Positions 17,526 through 25,210 of a stretch of DNA of 64,000 bases are shown here, piece by piece; within the stretch, counting starts at the first letter, position 1; every line of letters begins with the position of its first letter. The translations under genes were made by a program, and so were the position numbers. Below the pieces are notes generated by a model. That model was not told the origin of the DNA. It did no database searches and saw only the letters and a list, made by a program, of their open reading frames with translations. The DNA lies in NCBI GenBank assembly GCA_014238905.1, contig JABAAE010000005.1:124001-188000 (forward strand), read 5' to 3'. The stretch is from Planctomycetota bacterium. GTDB lineage: Bacteria; Planctomycetota; Planctomycetia; Pirellulales; Pirellulaceae.

Positions 17526-18482
17526 ATGTTTGCAGAATTTGATTATTCGACCTACCTGCCCTACGCAATCTTCGGTGCCGTCGCAGTAGGCGCATGGGTT
17601 GTCTTTGATCTGTTTACCAATCGTTCGACCAGCAGCGAACGACGGTTGGAAAAGCTAAGCAAAAGAAAGTCCACAGTCGATCTTCTCGATGAACAACCCT
17701 CGGTGTCACTTGCGGGATTTCTCGAAAAGGCGAGTCCGTCGTTTTCCAAAGCGATGCAGCCGCAAAACGAAAAAGACGTGGACAAATTGAAGCACAAATT
17801 GTCTTGTGCAGGTTATCGCCGGGACAAAGCGGTTCCCATGTTTTTGACAGTAAAGATGATGTCTTCCATTTTTGGCCTTTTTATTGGTGGGGGGATGCTG
17901 CTGGTAAAAGGCGATTACCAACTAATGCCCGTCGTCCAATGCATTGGCGTTGGCGCTGCTTTTATGTTGATTCCAGAATTCGCATTGGGCATGCTCGCAG
18001 CCGCTCGTCGACAAAAAATCTTTTTGGCATTGCCTGATGCGCTGGACCTGTTGGTGGTGTGCGTGGAGGCCGGTTTGGGTTTGGACCAAGCGTTAAGAAA
18101 AGTTGCCGAAGAAATGGTTAAATCACACAAAACGATCGCCACTGAATTTGACATCTGCAACAAGCAACTCCAGATGGGGCGGGAGCGTGAAGAAGTTCTG
18201 ACCGAATTAGGGGCTCGAAACGGCGTTGATGACCTGAAAGCGTTAGCCTCCATCATTATTCAGGCGGATCGCTTTGGATCGAGCATCGCCCAGGCGTTGA
18301 GAGTTCAGAGCGATGCAATGAGAACAAAACGTCGCCAAATCGCTGAGGAAAAGGCCTCTAAAACAGCCGTAAAACTGATTTTCCCTCTGGTTCTCTTTAT
18401 TTTCCCGGGAATTTTCGTCGTTTTGGTAGGGCCGGCCGCCATCACCATGATCAATGAAATGTTACCAGCCTTTCAGCGTTAA
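17526..18482 (+). CDS. tadC: Tad pilus inner-membrane platform protein TadC
   Basis: 318 residues. The T2SS F domain is visible from about 155 (QKIFLALPDALDLLVVCVEAGLGLDQALRKVAEEM) to 270 (GSSIAQALRVQSDAMRTKRRQIAEEKA), followed by the final hydrophobic hairpin KLIFPLVLFIFPGIFVVLVGP that is characteristic of TadC. Other membrane segments lie near 12-30 and 108-150. It is the partner of TadB. An untranslated stretch with two small hairpins follows before the next gene. Confidence 0.9.
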   Translation: MFAEFDYSTYLPYAIFGAVAVGAWVVFDLFTNRSTSSERRLEKLSKRKSTVDLLDEQPSVSLAGFLEKASPSFSKAMQPQNEKDVDKLKHKLSCAGYRRDKAVPMFLTVKMMSSIFGLFIGGGMLLVKGDYQLMPVVQCIGVGAAFMLIPEFALGMLAAARRQKIFLALPDALDLLVVCVEAGLGLDQALRKVAEEMVKSHKTIATEFDICNKQLQMGREREEVLTELGARNGVDDLKALASIIIQADRFGSSIAQALRVQSDAMRTKRRQIAEEKASKTAVKLIFPLVLFIFPGIFVVLVGPAAITMINEMLPAFQR

Positions 18483-18503
18483 AAGTTAACTAACTGGAGG
18501 AAT

Positions 18504-18564
18504 CTCACCCTTGCGTGTGAGGTTTAGCATGGTGTCTCAGGCTGCCGATAGAAACAGCTATCGG
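18504..18564 (+). other. two small hairpins in the tadC-downstream leader
   Basis: Within the 182 bases between tadC and the next gene there are two inverted repeats: ctcac (18504-18508) with gtgag (18517-18521), and the perfect 7-bp pair ccgatag (18545-18551) and ctatcgg (18558-18564) with a 6-base loop. Neither has a following T-run. They might be an mRNA processing or attenuation structure that sets the level of the downstream gene. I could not match them to a known riboswitch class. Confidence 0.3.
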
Positions 18565-18664
18565 AGTGCCACTGCGTCAAACGGCCCAAAAAGTGCCGTC
18601 TGCTAGGCAGGTTGAGGAAAAAGCGGTTCCAGCCGTGCATCATCCAGGGAAACGGAGTTTTGAG

Positions 18665-19240
18665 ATGTTTAAACAACGACTTGCCAACTTGCTGCTGCTG
18701 ACGCTGCTAATCACGTTTCCAAATGTCGGTTATTCCCAGAACCCATTTCAGGGCTTCTCTAAGTGGTACGGGAAAGTTAAATCACAATTTCTGTTGGACT
18801 CTGAAAGAAATCACGCCTATCCGCAACCTTTCCTGAAACAGGACCAGATTGCTTATCGGGGTGTTTTTGCCCCAATGCTGGCCAAGGGATCTGCGGTCAC
18901 CCGGATTCTGGACGCGGTCCATTTTGACGAAAAATCTCACCATCTCAACGGTGTCGGTATTGCGAAGCTTCGTAACATCTTAAGCCAACAGAAAAATTTG
19001 GATATTCTAGTGGCCAGCTCAATGAATCCGGAAGTTGACAAAGCCCGAGAAGGCAAGATACGTGAGCTGTTGTCGCAATACAGTTTTCCCGGAACAAGGC
19101 CAAGAGTGGCTGGCGTATTTTACCAAGCTCACCACGGCACCGGCAGCGAGCACGCAATACGAAGAGAGACGTTTTTGTCAAACCAGCCAGCGCCTAATCT
19201 GAACACGGTCTCCGGTGAGATAGCCGGTTCTGCTGAGTAA
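18665..19240 (+). CDS. small exported protein next to the Tad genes
   Basis: 191 residues from the ATG at 18665; this start is chosen because it places a signal peptide (FKQRLANLLLLTLLITFPNVGYSQ) at the N-terminus, whereas the in-frame ATG at 18566 would add 33 polar residues in front of it. The mature part has a stretch AVHFDEKSHHLNGVGIAKLRNILSQ and then ILVASSMNPEVDKAREGKIRELLSQY, which weakly resembles an OmpA-like peptidoglycan-binding fold (a strand, then N/R-bearing helix). This is a guess from pattern. Gene order suggests a periplasmic accessory protein of the Tad apparatus. I do not recognise a specific family. Confidence 0.6.
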   Translation: MFKQRLANLLLLTLLITFPNVGYSQNPFQGFSKWYGKVKSQFLLDSERNHAYPQPFLKQDQIAYRGVFAPMLAKGSAVTRILDAVHFDEKSHHLNGVGIAKLRNILSQQKNLDILVASSMNPEVDKAREGKIRELLSQYSFPGTRPRVAGVFYQAHHGTGSEHAIRRETFLSNQPAPNLNTVSGEIAGSAE

Positions 19241-19381
19241 TTGATGCTAATCCCAGGGTCGGCGGTTTCTGCGACTGGGATGTCGGGGTAAAAACACCAC
19301 GGTAGTCGCCAGGGTGGACAGTAAAGTTTCGACCGCGAAAATGGTTGGCAACAGATCGAAAACCGTTTGCCTTGATCACGG

Positions 19382-19840
19382 TTAAGGATTCGATCGCAAC
19401 ATGGGTTCGAGTTCGTCAACGAAGTCACGGACATCTTTAAATTCGCGATAGACGCTGGCGAATCTTACGTAGGCGACCTGGTCGACTTTAATGAGTTCGT
19501 TCATGACGATGTCGCCCAGTTCCCGGCTGTCGATCTCCATATCGTAGTTGGAATAGATCCGCTGCTCGATTCGAGAAACCATGTTTTCAATTTCGACCGC
19601 GGCGACGGGGCGTTTCCAGCAGGCTTTCTGTAGGCCATCTCTGATTTTTGAGGCGTCAAAGTTATCTCGGACGTCGTCTTTTTTGACGACCTTCAAATTG
19701 ACCTCATGTAGACGCTCGTAAGTCGTATAGCGTCTGTTGCAGGATAGACATTCTCGCCGCCTGCGAATGGCGAAGCCGTCATCGCTTCCGCGAGAATCAA
19801 TGACTTTGTCGTTGTCTTTTCTGCAATAGGGGCATTTCAT
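19382..19840 (-). CDS. nrdR: transcriptional repressor NrdR
   Basis: 152 residues, the standard NrdR length. The N-terminal zinc ribbon has CPYC at 3-6 and CLSC at 31-34 with the conserved DSRGSDDGFAIRRRREC and RRYTTYER. The ATP-cone domain follows (VVKKDDVRDNFD to VYREFKDV). NrdR senses ATP/dATP and represses ribonucleotide reductase genes by binding NrdR boxes. No nrd gene is in the window. It is convergent with the small exported protein gene. Start is ATG at 19840. Confidence 0.96.
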   Translation of the reverse strand: MKCPYCRKDNDKVIDSRGSDDGFAIRRRRECLSCNRRYTTYERLHEVNLKVVKKDDVRDNFDASKIRDGLQKACWKRPVAAVEIENMVSRIEQRIYSNYDMEIDSRELGDIVMNELIKVDQVAYVRFASVYREFKDVRDFVDELEPMLRSNP

Positions 19841-20072
19841 AGGTGCAATATAGTCGATGGGATCCCCGTTCGTCTACAAATGTGTGATGTTTAACCCATA
19901 TCGTGCCTTTTACGGTCGACAGCGCAATTCCCTTACGAACTGGCAAGTGTCCCAAATGGTTTAAATTTCAGTTGGCAATCGAACTCACCCGAATGAAAAC
20001 CTCTGGTAAACTAACGTCCTTCACTAGATCGTTTTCGCCAAAAGACTGACCGTCCAACGCCTTGACCAGCAA

Positions 20073-21449
20073 ATGAGAGAGTCCATGAACAACGTATTAA
20101 CCCGATTCGCGGTAGTTGTATTTAGCTTTGTGTGTAGCGGTTTCGGTTTCAGTACAACCTTTGCGGAGGCGCCCCGACCCAATATTCTATTAATTGTCGT
20201 GGACGATCTTGGCTGGGGGGACTTGGGCTGCTACGGCGCTGCAGATATCCGATCGCCAAAGATCGATGCTCTGATTGCCGGCGGGATGAAATACACCAAT
20301 GCTTATGCAAATTGTCCGGTCTGCTCGCCGACTCGGGCCTCTCTTTTAACCGGTCGTTATCCAGAACTGGTTGGGGTGCCGGGCGTGATTCGCACCCACC
20401 GGCCAAACAACTGGGGCCACCTCTCCAAAGAAGCTTTGTTATTACCGAGCGTCCTCAAGACGGGGAAATACAAAACGGCCATTATTGGAAAATGGCACTT
20501 GGGGCTTGAAGCACCAAATCGTCCCAATGATCGCGGTTTTGATTTTTTCCAGGGTTTTCTGGGCGACATGATGGACGACTATTACCACCATCGCCGACAT
20601 CAAATCAATTACATGCGTAAAAACGAAGTCGAGATCAATCCTCAAGGACACGCGACCGATCTTTTTTCGCAATGGGCTTCTCAATTTTTGCGCGACGAAT
20701 CTAAAAGCGAATCCCCTTTTTTCCTCTACCTGGCATACAACGCGCCGCATACTCCGATCCAACCTCCCAAGGATTGGATTGCCAAAGTCCAACAACGGGA
20801 AAATGGAATCGGCGAGAAACGAGCGAAATTGGTGGCGTTGATTGAACATATGGATCAAGGAATCGGGGAGGTATTAAAGACCCTAGAAGAGACCGGCCAA
20901 GCCAATAACACATTGGTCGTCTTCGTTTCAGACAATGGCGGACAATTGAACGTCGCCGCCAACAATGGGCAACTCCGAGATGGAAAGCAGAGTATGTATG
21001 AAGGTGGAATCCGCGTCCCGATGGGAATTAGATGGCCAGGTCAGATCAAACCGGGCACGATCTCAGCCGCCGAGGCAGCATCCATCGACGTCTTTCCAAC
21101 CCTCTGCGATGCTGCGGCAATCGAAATCTCCAGCGCCGTCGATGGCGTCAGCTTATTGCCATTGTTTTCCGGAAAATGGACTCAGATTCCTCAGCGCGAC
21201 TTGTTTTTTCATCGGCGCGAGGGCGGAGACCGTTACGGCGGGATGATCACTAACGCGATAATTCGTGATCAATGGAAATTGGTTCGAAATACGCCTTTTT
21301 CCCCATTGGAACTTTACAATCTGAAGAACGACCCGAGAGAAGAACATGATTTATCAAAACAGAACCGAGCTAAATTCAGGGAACTGTCAGTTGCGTTAAG
21401 GGCCCATATTCAACGAGGTGGAAGCATTCCCTGGCAAAAACCTGACTAA
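20073..21449 (+). CDS. secreted sulfatase (arylsulfatase family S1)
   Basis: 458 residues. A signal peptide is present (about 1-32, cleaved near FAEA) from either ATG at 20073 or ATG at 20085. The formylglycine motif is CSPTR with Cys84, in the context CPVCSPTRASLLTGRYP; it must be oxidised by a formylglycine-generating enzyme. Metal ligands are visible as DDLGWGD (44-50) and the later VSDNGGQ. GKWHLG and GGIRVPM are typical of the family. S1 sulfatases release sulfate from carbohydrates or aryl esters in the periplasm or outside; planctomycetes carry many. The closest substrate cannot be told. It is a single-gene unit, oriented toward ribF. Confidence 0.93.
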   Translation: MRESMNNVLTRFAVVVFSFVCSGFGFSTTFAEAPRPNILLIVVDDLGWGDLGCYGAADIRSPKIDALIAGGMKYTNAYANCPVCSPTRASLLTGRYPELVGVPGVIRTHRPNNWGHLSKEALLLPSVLKTGKYKTAIIGKWHLGLEAPNRPNDRGFDFFQGFLGDMMDDYYHHRRHQINYMRKNEVEINPQGHATDLFSQWASQFLRDESKSESPFFLYLAYNAPHTPIQPPKDWIAKVQQRENGIGEKRAKLVALIEHMDQGIGEVLKTLEETGQANNTLVVFVSDNGGQLNVAANNGQLRDGKQSMYEGGIRVPMGIRWPGQIKPGTISAAEAASIDVFPTLCDAAAIEISSAVDGVSLLPLFSGKWTQIPQRDLFFHRREGGDRYGGMITNAIIRDQWKLVRNTPFSPLELYNLKNDPREEHDLSKQNRAKFRELSVALRAHIQRGGSIPWQKPD

Positions 21450-21512
21450 TTAGCCGTTGTTCTCGGCAGCTGGATGCAGACTTTGGCGATCTATTTTAAA
21501 GACACAACAAAT

Positions 21513-22466
21513 CTATTTATCCACAGACGCAATAATGGCTTGGATGTCGGTTTGGATTTGGCTGGAGAGTTCTTTTGTTGAGGCAAAACGGATGAGCTTT
21601 CTGATTTGTTGATGAAACTCGACCTCTATTTCCTGGTTGTAAAGATCCCGATCTTCTCCAATTAGATGAACTTCGAGCTTGCTGTTGGAGTCGCCGAAGG
21701 TCAGGTTCGGACCTACATGAATCGCCGCCAGTACCTTATCCCCTAAATGTCTGGCGTAGCCTCCGTAAACACCCTCTCCCGGTACAAGGGTTTGAACATC
21801 GTGCAAATTGGCAGTAGGAAAGCCAAGGCCTGCCCCTCTTTTGGAGCCTGGACGAACCACTCCACCAACACAATAAAAACTGTCCAGGAGTCGGTTTGCC
21901 TCACTGATTTCCCCCTCGGAAATCAATTGCCGGATCAAACTGCTAGAAACCGTTTGGTTTTCGGACTTTTCAATTTGAACGATTTCTAATTGAATCCTCG
22001 CCTGTTGGCAAAGCGATACCAAATCAGAAATCGAACCTTTTCGGTCCTTGCCAAAATGAAAATTCGGACCCTCAACGATTGCGGATGCTTTTAGTTGTCC
22101 GCAGATTATTTCGTCGAAGAACCTTCCATAAGACATCGACAACAAGGAAGGAGTCGTGGGGCAAGCGACCAAAATATCTACGCCACATTCGCTGAGCAAT
22201 GCAGACTTTTTCGCCACCGTCACCAGCTGCGCCGGACAGGCGGTCGGGTTGAGCAGTTGTAGGGGATGAGGATCAAAGCTGAACACAATCGACGGAACCT
22301 GAAGTCGTTTAGCTACTTTGACCAATTGATTCAGCAGAAGACGATGTCCACGGTGAACACCATCAAAATTGCCGATGGTAATCGCCGAATTTTGAAGCGA
22401 GTTCAAATCTGAAAGGTCGCAAATGGTTTTCACAGGAAAGCGTCTTCGAAGGTTCGACGTTGACAA
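21513..22466 (-). CDS. ribF: bifunctional riboflavin kinase / FAD synthetase RibF
   Basis: 317 residues. The FMN adenylyltransferase domain shows GNFDGVHRGH at 32-41, SFDPHP and EGPNFHFGKDRKG; the riboflavin kinase domain shows RGAGLGFPTANL (about 208-219) and GVYGG. The enzyme converts riboflavin to FMN and FAD in the cytoplasm. A TTG start is used in this call (22466); no ATG gives a better fit. The SNF2 gene ends 18 bases upstream, so ribF may be the last gene of a three-gene minus-strand operon starting at 24831. Confidence 0.95.
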   Translation of the reverse strand: MSTSNLRRRFPVKTICDLSDLNSLQNSAITIGNFDGVHRGHRLLLNQLVKVAKRLQVPSIVFSFDPHPLQLLNPTACPAQLVTVAKKSALLSECGVDILVACPTTPSLLSMSYGRFFDEIICGQLKASAIVEGPNFHFGKDRKGSISDLVSLCQQARIQLEIVQIEKSENQTVSSSLIRQLISEGEISEANRLLDSFYCVGGVVRPGSKRGAGLGFPTANLHDVQTLVPGEGVYGGYARHLGDKVLAAIHVGPNLTFGDSNSKLEVHLIGEDRDLYNQEIEVEFHQQIRKLIRFASTKELSSQIQTDIQAIIASVDK

Positions 22467-22484
22467 AAAATAACAAGCCTACGA

Positions 22485-24269
22485 TTATGCCGCTTTCTTG
22501 CTCTGGGTTTCAAGGTTGAACAAGCCAAAAATCTCGCTCTGGTTGAGAGAAATTGGCGAATGCCCCGTCCCACCGAGGACGGTTTGGAAGAGTTCTCGCT
22601 TTTCCTTAAGGATATGGTGGATCCTTTCCTCGACCGTCCCCGAGCAAATGAACCGGTTCACCGTCACGCTCCCTTTGGAGCCAAGTCGATGGGCCCTGTT
22701 GATGGCTTGGTCTTCGACGGCCGGATTCCACCATCGGTCATAAAGAAACACGTAACGACAAAATTGCAGGTTAAGCCCAACGCTCCCTGTGCCATAGCTC
22801 ATCAGGATAACCGGCCGGTCGTCAGCCTGTTCAAATTCCTTAAGCAAACGGTCTCGTTTGGATGAGGGAACCCTGCCGTGATACTCCAATGGACGAAACT
22901 CGGGAATCTTTTCGGAAATAGCCTCAATCGATTTTACCCATTGACTGAAAATAATGGCCTTCTGTCCACTGGCTGCGACTTCTTCAAGGTCTGCCGTCAG
23001 GCGTTCCAATTTGGTGCTTTTACCGGTGAGAGGGTCAGCATTGCAGATTTGTTTCAACCTCAAAATCAATTCAAAAACGTGGTGTACTGTCAACTCCGAA
23101 CCAATCTGATTGAGTTTGATCACTCCCTCGTTTTCTGCCCTTTGGTAAGCCTCCCATTGTTGGTCGTTGAGATCAAGGTAGACGTCGTTGATGAATTTCG
23201 GTGGCATGTCATCGAGAACCTCGTCTTTTGTCCTTCTGATAATAAAGGGCGCTACTTCGGTGGTTATTTTCCTCGGTTGCATCCCTGGGCTGATTAAGCC
23301 CGGAGAAAGAAAGTCAAAAATCCCCGCCAGATCATCAATCGAATTTTCGATCGGCGTTCCAGTCAGTGCCCAGTTCCGTGTCCTGGGGATCTGCTTGATC
23401 ACCTCACTTGTTGATGAATTGGGATTCTTTATACGTTGAGCTTCATCGAGCAAAACAAGGTCAAAATGAAGATCTTCCTCGTGAATGATCTTGTGATCTC
23501 GCAACAGTAATTCATAGTTGGCGATCTTGACCGGAATCGAGCGATTAGACCACTGGATCCTTCGCTTGGATTGATCTCCCATGATGATCTCTACTGGAAT
23601 CTCTGGCGCCCAGATTCCAAACTCCCGCACCCAGTTGGTAACCAGCGGTTTAGGGCAAATCAGAACTATATTACTGATCTCCCTTGCATGCAGAAGCAAC
23701 CTGATCGCCGAAATAGCCTGCATGGTTTTCCCCAGCCCCATCTCGTCTGCAAGGATGGCTACGTGGCGCGGGTAAAGGTAGGCTATCCCGTCGAATTGAT
23801 AGGGAAAGGGTTGGAATTTGAAGCGGATATTTTTGCCTGAAAGCACGGACTCCAAGGGTGGCTGAAGAAGATAGAACAATCGGTCCTGTACTCGGATCAC
23901 ATCCTCAGGGGGAGAAATCCGGGTTCTTTTCTTCGGCCGTAGGGAGGAGTCCTTTTGTGTCTGAGCAGGGGAACGACTGGGATCTGGCGAGTCGTCATTG
24001 TCGGCTAGTGTCCCGACATTCTCTTCCCACTGCGGACTCGGGGCAAAAAAGAAGCTCTGGACGTTCAAAGGTTTAGACCGATCCTGCCACGAACAGCATC
24101 GCATCTCCAAGTCTGTGGAAACAGACTCGACGTCGGGTTGGAAGCCATCAAATCGGGTAAGAGATTCCGAAAATTCGATCAGCAAAGGACCGGCCCCCTG
24201 AAAAGGCACGTCTTTTGCGGTTTGTCTTGGCTGATTATGCGGCATGGTTGGAGACTTTTCCGGTTTCAT
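22485..24269 (-). CDS. compact SNF2-family DEAD/DEAH helicase/ATPase
   Basis: 594 residues from ATG 24269 (an alternative ATG is at 24245). The two RecA lobes carry motif I DEMGLGKT (175-182), Ia, motif II DEAQ (about 274), motif III LTGTPIEN, motif V SYGTGSVGLNL and motif VI QAINRAHRLG. These are the SNF2 motifs, for a translocase that moves along double-stranded DNA. The N-terminal 130 residues are low in hydrophobic residues and rich in Asp, Ser, Pro and Lys; no zinc SWIM domain is visible, unlike the longer bacterial HepA/SWI members, so this is short for the family. It overlaps the upstream unknown gene by 35 bases and probably forms a pair with it. Confidence 0.92.
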   Translation of the reverse strand: MKPEKSPTMPHNQPRQTAKDVPFQGAGPLLIEFSESLTRFDGFQPDVESVSTDLEMRCCSWQDRSKPLNVQSFFFAPSPQWEENVGTLADNDDSPDPSRSPAQTQKDSSLRPKKRTRISPPEDVIRVQDRLFYLLQPPLESVLSGKNIRFKFQPFPYQFDGIAYLYPRHVAILADEMGLGKTMQAISAIRLLLHAREISNIVLICPKPLVTNWVREFGIWAPEIPVEIIMGDQSKRRIQWSNRSIPVKIANYELLLRDHKIIHEEDLHFDLVLLDEAQRIKNPNSSTSEVIKQIPRTRNWALTGTPIENSIDDLAGIFDFLSPGLISPGMQPRKITTEVAPFIIRRTKDEVLDDMPPKFINDVYLDLNDQQWEAYQRAENEGVIKLNQIGSELTVHHVFELILRLKQICNADPLTGKSTKLERLTADLEEVAASGQKAIIFSQWVKSIEAISEKIPEFRPLEYHGRVPSSKRDRLLKEFEQADDRPVILMSYGTGSVGLNLQFCRYVFLYDRWWNPAVEDQAINRAHRLGSKGSVTVNRFICSGTVEERIHHILKEKRELFQTVLGGTGHSPISLNQSEIFGLFNLETQSKKAA

Positions 24270-24831
24270 CCAACGCCAACTTCAATCGCTCAAAGGGTTC
24301 ATGTATATCAACATGACAGGAGATTTGCTGAAGCCCGGCGTTCACCAATTCCTTTTTACCTTCATGTTTGGGGTCCATGGCAAACCCAAACGATCCTTTG
24401 TTGCCAAATAATGGTGATGCCTTCTCGAATTGACTTTGATTTCCTGGAACCTCTTCCCCATTGAGGCAATCAGCGCCCAAACGCTCTTTCTCTTCTCCCA
24501 TCGCCTCACTGGTCACTTGAATACAGGCGACAGGCTGCTCCAACTCCGCCTGCACCGCCAGCATTGCCATCGAGTTCACAAACACCACGTCTGGGCGATG
24601 CTTGGCTTTCTTGAAAAGTGCCCTCGGGATATCCTCGGTCATCAGACTACCGCTTAAGGATGCCCCATAGAGAACCCTTTGAGACCGACTGGGCAGAAAA
24701 GGCACGGTGCAATGAAACTCCAAGGGCCGAGCGTTGGAATTGACAATTAAAAGTCCTCCCACATAGGAGGTCGAATTGATTTCACTAGTCGCAAGGTAAC
24801 CAATTGCGTCAAGCTGTCTGGGTGGTGTCAT
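24235..24831 (-). CDS. unknown protein coupled to the SNF2 gene
   Basis: 198 residues. The sequence opens with a beta-rich half (LDAIGYLATSEINSTSYVGGLLIVNSNARPLEFHC) and continues with RPDVVFVNSMAMLAVQAELEQPVACIQVTSE. No catalytic motif, signal peptide or membrane segment is visible. Its stop lies 35 bases inside the SNF2 reading frame as annotated from the ATG at 24269, or 11 bases inside it if SNF2 starts at 24245, so the two are translated together. I infer that it serves with the helicase, possibly as a substrate- or DNA-binding subunit. I do not recognise the family. Confidence 0.65.
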   Translation of the reverse strand: MTPPRQLDAIGYLATSEINSTSYVGGLLIVNSNARPLEFHCTVPFLPSRSQRVLYGASLSGSLMTEDIPRALFKKAKHRPDVVFVNSMAMLAVQAELEQPVACIQVTSEAMGEEKERLGADCLNGEEVPGNQSQFEKASPLFGNKGSFGFAMDPKHEGKKELVNAGLQQISCHVDIHEPFERLKLALDETGKVSNHAA

Positions 24832-25210
24832 GAAGCGATAGCAGAGTGCAGTAATGGCTGTTGATTCGCCGTTTGGGCTAAGTGTTGCATCGGAAGAACA
24901 GCAAACGACTCTTTAGGCTTCAGTCAGATTCCTTTTTATTTTTGAATTTGCGAGAATAATGGGTAATTTGTTGAGAGCGTTGTGGTCCCCGCTGCGGAAG
25001 GTGTATCCCCTGTTCAAACAACCGTCGGTGGCCGGCTAATGAAGCCTGAATAGCTCACAGGGAAAAATTCCGGTATTGTCCAATTTCCCATGGCCCATCA
25101 ACATCAATAGCTAAATCAATGTCACAATAGTGATCGCAAGGCAAAGCGAATCGATGGCACGGGTATCGGCTTTGGTTTCACTGTCAATTAGAAGAGGATT
25201 CGAAAGGAAT
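24832..25210. other. intergenic region between divergent genes, nothing recognised
   Basis: A 379-base gap lies between the start of the minus-strand unknown gene and the ATG of the FHA-cyclase gene. No tRNA, long inverted repeat or tandem repeat is seen. It must contain the two divergent promoters. Confidence 0.5.

Noticed and set aside
18545..18564. Possible riboswitch based on the 7-bp hairpin
   Set aside because: I compared the surrounding bases with remembered GEMM, cobalamin and TPP motifs and found no conserved core.
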